Shown: one piece after another, positions 5,741 through 6,854 of the stretch
Layout of the letters: the number at the start of each line of letters is the position of its first letter
Position numbering within the stretch: position 1 is the first letter of the stretch
DNA from: Cyanobacteria bacterium T3Sed10_344R1
GTDB lineage: Bacteria > Cyanobacteriota > Cyanobacteriia > Phormidesmidales > Phormidesmidaceae
Reading direction: 5' to 3'
DNA: 6,854 nucleotides
Assembly: GCA_003566335.1 (NCBI GenBank)
Contig: PXDR01000392.1
Span: forward strand, 1 to 6,854
The notes under the pieces: model-generated
Database searches by the model: none
What the model saw: the letters and a program-made list of their open reading frames with translations, nothing else
What the model was told of the DNA's origin: nothing
Translations under genes and position numbers: made by a program

Positions 5741-6125
5741 AGAAGACGTGTTCTACGAAGGTGGCCCCCACGTCGGTGACCTGATCTTCAACGTGTTGCT
5801 GGCGTTCACGGTGATTTGCATCCCCCTGACGGTGGGCGCAATTGTGCGGGCGCTGTGGCTGCGCTTCCGGATTACTAACCGGCGAATTTCGATCAACGGC
5901 GGCTGGATGGGACGCGATCGCACTGAAGTGGTCTACTCCCAAATCACCAAAATTGTCACCGTGCCTCGGGGATTGGGGCTGTGGGGCGACATGGTGGTGA
6001 CCCTCAAAGACGGCAGCCGTCTAGAGATGCGGGCCATCCCGAACTACCGGGAGACCTACGACTTTATCAGCGAAAAAATCTCAGAAAAAGCCAAAGCGGC
6101 TAGCGGGGCTGTGGGCACGGTTTAA
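5730..6125 (+). CDS. Small membrane protein with bacterial PH domain
   Basis: A 131-aa protein of the bacterial PH-domain (bPH2/YdbT-like) type, found in the same place between rnpA and yidC in other cyanobacteria (I recall slr1470 in Synechocystis as equivalent). Residues 1-15 are polar, and a hydrophobic stretch (about 16-43) probably forms one membrane helix or a tight hairpin. The PH-like beta domain follows (about 44-120): WLRFRITNRRISINGGWMGRDRTEVVYSQITKI, then PRGLGLWGDMVVTLKDGSRLEMRAIPNYRETYDFI. The FRITNRR and 'YSQI' patterns are characteristic. The ATG overlaps the rnpA end by 11 bases and has a TGAGG ribosome site. Its biochemical role is unknown. Context suggests some link to the YidC insertase or membrane biogenesis, which is inference. 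Confidence 0.88.
   Translation: MGIKEDVFYEGGPHVGDLIFNVLLAFTVICIPLTVGAIVRALWLRFRITNRRISINGGWMGRDRTEVVYSQITKIVTVPRGLGLWGDMVVTLKDGSRLEMRAIPNYRETYDFISEKISEKAKAASGAVGTV
5914..5921. repeat. HIP1 octamer GCGATCGC
   Basis: Exact copy inside the PH-domain gene. Confidence 0.9.
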
Positions 6126-6169
6126 CCCAGATCGCGAGAGGCACGTAGTTGACCTCAGCGTGATAAAGG

Positions 6170-6206
6170 CAACAGCGGCCAGGCAACTGGTCGCTGTTGT
6201 TTTCTT
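6170..6206 (+). terminator. Strong hairpin with GCAA tetraloop, terminator or attenuator
   Basis: CAACAGCGGCCAG (6170-6182) pairs with CTGGTCGCTGTTG (6187-6199) along 13 positions with a single G-U wobble. It closes on the stable GNRA tetraloop GCAA and is followed by TTTTCTT (6200-6206). It begins 45 bases after the PH-domain gene stop. It looks like an intrinsic terminator of the rpmH operon, though the T-run is interrupted and yidC lies downstream on the same strand, so partial read-through is possible. Confidence 0.75.
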
Positions 6207-6415
6207 GGCCCCCAGTTGTCTCAACCCCCAACCGTCTTAGCTTCTAGCGATTTTGGCTTCAACCTGTTTTGGCCAATGTGGTTTAAGCGTCAGCGCCAGC
6301 GGCTCTGAGCGGGACTGGACGCTAGCAAAAATGCGCCGAAAGTTGGGTGGCAAACAGGGGGAAAGTCCACGACCTCGCAAATCTTCAGATAAAGTAGAGT
6401 TGGCAAACAAATTTA

Positions 6416-6443
6416 GTTCACATCCCCGCCAGGGTGGGTGAAC
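6416..6443 (+). other. Hairpin in yidC leader
   Basis: GTTCAC (6416-6421) pairs with GTGAAC (6438-6443), and the inner CCCGCC / GGTGGG segment can pair with one G-U. It ends 27 bases before the yidC ATG, with no T-run. It may be a leader structure; the function is unknown. Confidence 0.45.
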
Positions 6444-6470
6444 TCGGCAAGCAAATAGGCAAGAGAGCGC

Positions 6471-6854
6471 ATGGACTTCGGTATCGGATTTCTTTCCAAC
6501 AACATAATGTTGCCAATCCTGGATTTTTTCTACGGGATTGTGCCCAGCTACGGATTAGCGATTGTTGCCCTTACCTTGGTCATTCGCTTTGCCCTGTACC
6601 CGCTGAATGCAGGCTCTATCCGAAATATGCGCCGCATGAAGGTAGCCCAGCCTGCCATGCAAAAGCGGGTGAAAGAATTGCAGGAGCGTCACAAGGACGA
6701 TCCGACCAAGCTGCAAGAAGAGATGGGCAAGGTTTACAAGGAATTTGGCAACCCCTTGGCCGGTTGCTTTCCGGTGTTGCTCCAGATGCCGATTCTGTTT
6801 GCCCTGTTCGCCACTCTGCGGGGGTCACCCTTCTCTGACGTGGCCTATGACGTC
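6471..6854 (+). CDS. yidC: YidC/Oxa1/Alb3 membrane protein insertase, 3' end missing
   Basis: Membrane insertase that integrates and folds membrane proteins, alone or with the Sec translocon. In cyanobacteria it serves the plasma and thylakoid membranes. The first 128 codons are present and the frame runs off the window end. The first predicted helix (about 24-46) contains LTLVIRFALYPL, with Arg39 at the place of the conserved groove arginine of YidC proteins. A basic, charged cytosolic hairpin follows (about 51-95: RNMRRMKVAQPAMQKRVKELQ and the Lys/Glu-rich part after it). Then comes NPLAGCFPVLLQMPILFALFATLRGSP, the family's second conserved helix. There is no large periplasmic domain before the first core helix, so it is the short, Gram-positive/Alb3-like form. 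The ATG at 6471 has a purine-rich AAGAGAG upstream. Position after rnpA and the PH gene matches the family's usual context. Confidence 0.96.
   Translation, partial: MDFGIGFLSNNIMLPILDFFYGIVPSYGLAIVALTLVIRFALYPLNAGSIRNMRRMKVAQPAMQKRVKELQERHKDDPTKLQEEMGKVYKEFGNPLAGCFPVLLQMPILFALFATLRGSPFSDVAYDV

Larger units (their letters stand above)
6126..6470 (+). other. Intergenic leader before yidC
   Basis: A 345-bp gap without a credible gene. It contains a strong hairpin (6170-6199), an imperfect stem whose outer arms are AGCGTC and GACGCT (about 6284-6326) with inner CCAG / CTGG, and a repeated TGGCAAACA (6348-6356 and 6401-6409). A hairpin formed by GTTCAC / GTGAAC (6416-6443) lies just upstream of the yidC start. 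A 62-codon open frame from TTG 6253 has no ribosome site and no familiar protein features. The stretch could be a structured 5' leader of yidC, a small RNA, or only spacer with its own yidC promoter. I could not identify a promoter. Confidence 0.5.

Noticed and set aside
6340..6385. GGGGAAAGTCCACGA resembles the conserved RNase P RNA segment GAGGAAAGTCC, next to rnpA
   Set aside because: Only the short match is present. The rest of rnpB (about 350-400 bases with its other conserved parts) would have to run through the start of yidC, and I see no matching 3' region.
6253..6441. 62-codon open frame before yidC
   Set aside because: It begins with TTG, lacks a ribosome site, has low-complexity basic composition and no family resemblance, and overlaps the leader hairpin.

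Overview
The window looks like ordinary chromosomal DNA from a cyanobacterium. Three things support this: a DUF2808 secreted protein (a family I know mainly from cyanobacteria), the gene order rpmH-rnpA-PH-domain gene-yidC, and five exact copies of GCGATCGC, the HIP1 octamer typical of many cyanobacterial genomes. I cannot name a genus. I see no phage, CRISPR, toxin or defence genes and no intact transposase.

Layout. On the minus strand, 1-3024 holds pntA and then pntB, encoding the proton-translocating NAD(P) transhydrogenase. pntA is complete at 537 aa. pntB is cut by the window start after 436 residues. The two are 101 bp apart and probably co-transcribed. From 3025 to 4374 there is a large divergent non-coding region between pntA (-) and the DUF2808 gene (+). 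It holds a tandem 10-bp direct repeat close to pntA, a 130-bp MITE-like element with near-perfect terminal inverted repeats and a TTA duplication, a short 10-11 bp phased repeat, and an AT-rich stretch with no credible gene. A secreted DUF2808 protein follows (4375-4977), closed by a clear intrinsic terminator (5011-5039).

From 5226 the plus strand carries the conserved ribosome/RNase P/insertase block. It runs rpmH (ribosomal protein L34), rnpA (RNase P protein, GTG start, 2 bp after rpmH), a small membrane PH-domain protein overlapping rnpA by 11 bp, a hairpin that may be a terminator or attenuator, a leader of about 345 bp, and the first 128 codons of yidC, cut by the window end.

The coding genes are standard. 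The less ordinary material is in the non-coding DNA: the MITE-like insertion next to pntA, paired direct repeats upstream of both pntA and rpmH that share the core ATCTGAA, an inverted repeat and palindrome in front of rpmH, and a structured leader before yidC. I found no convincing new multi-gene system. The regulatory proposals are inferences from sequence pattern only.
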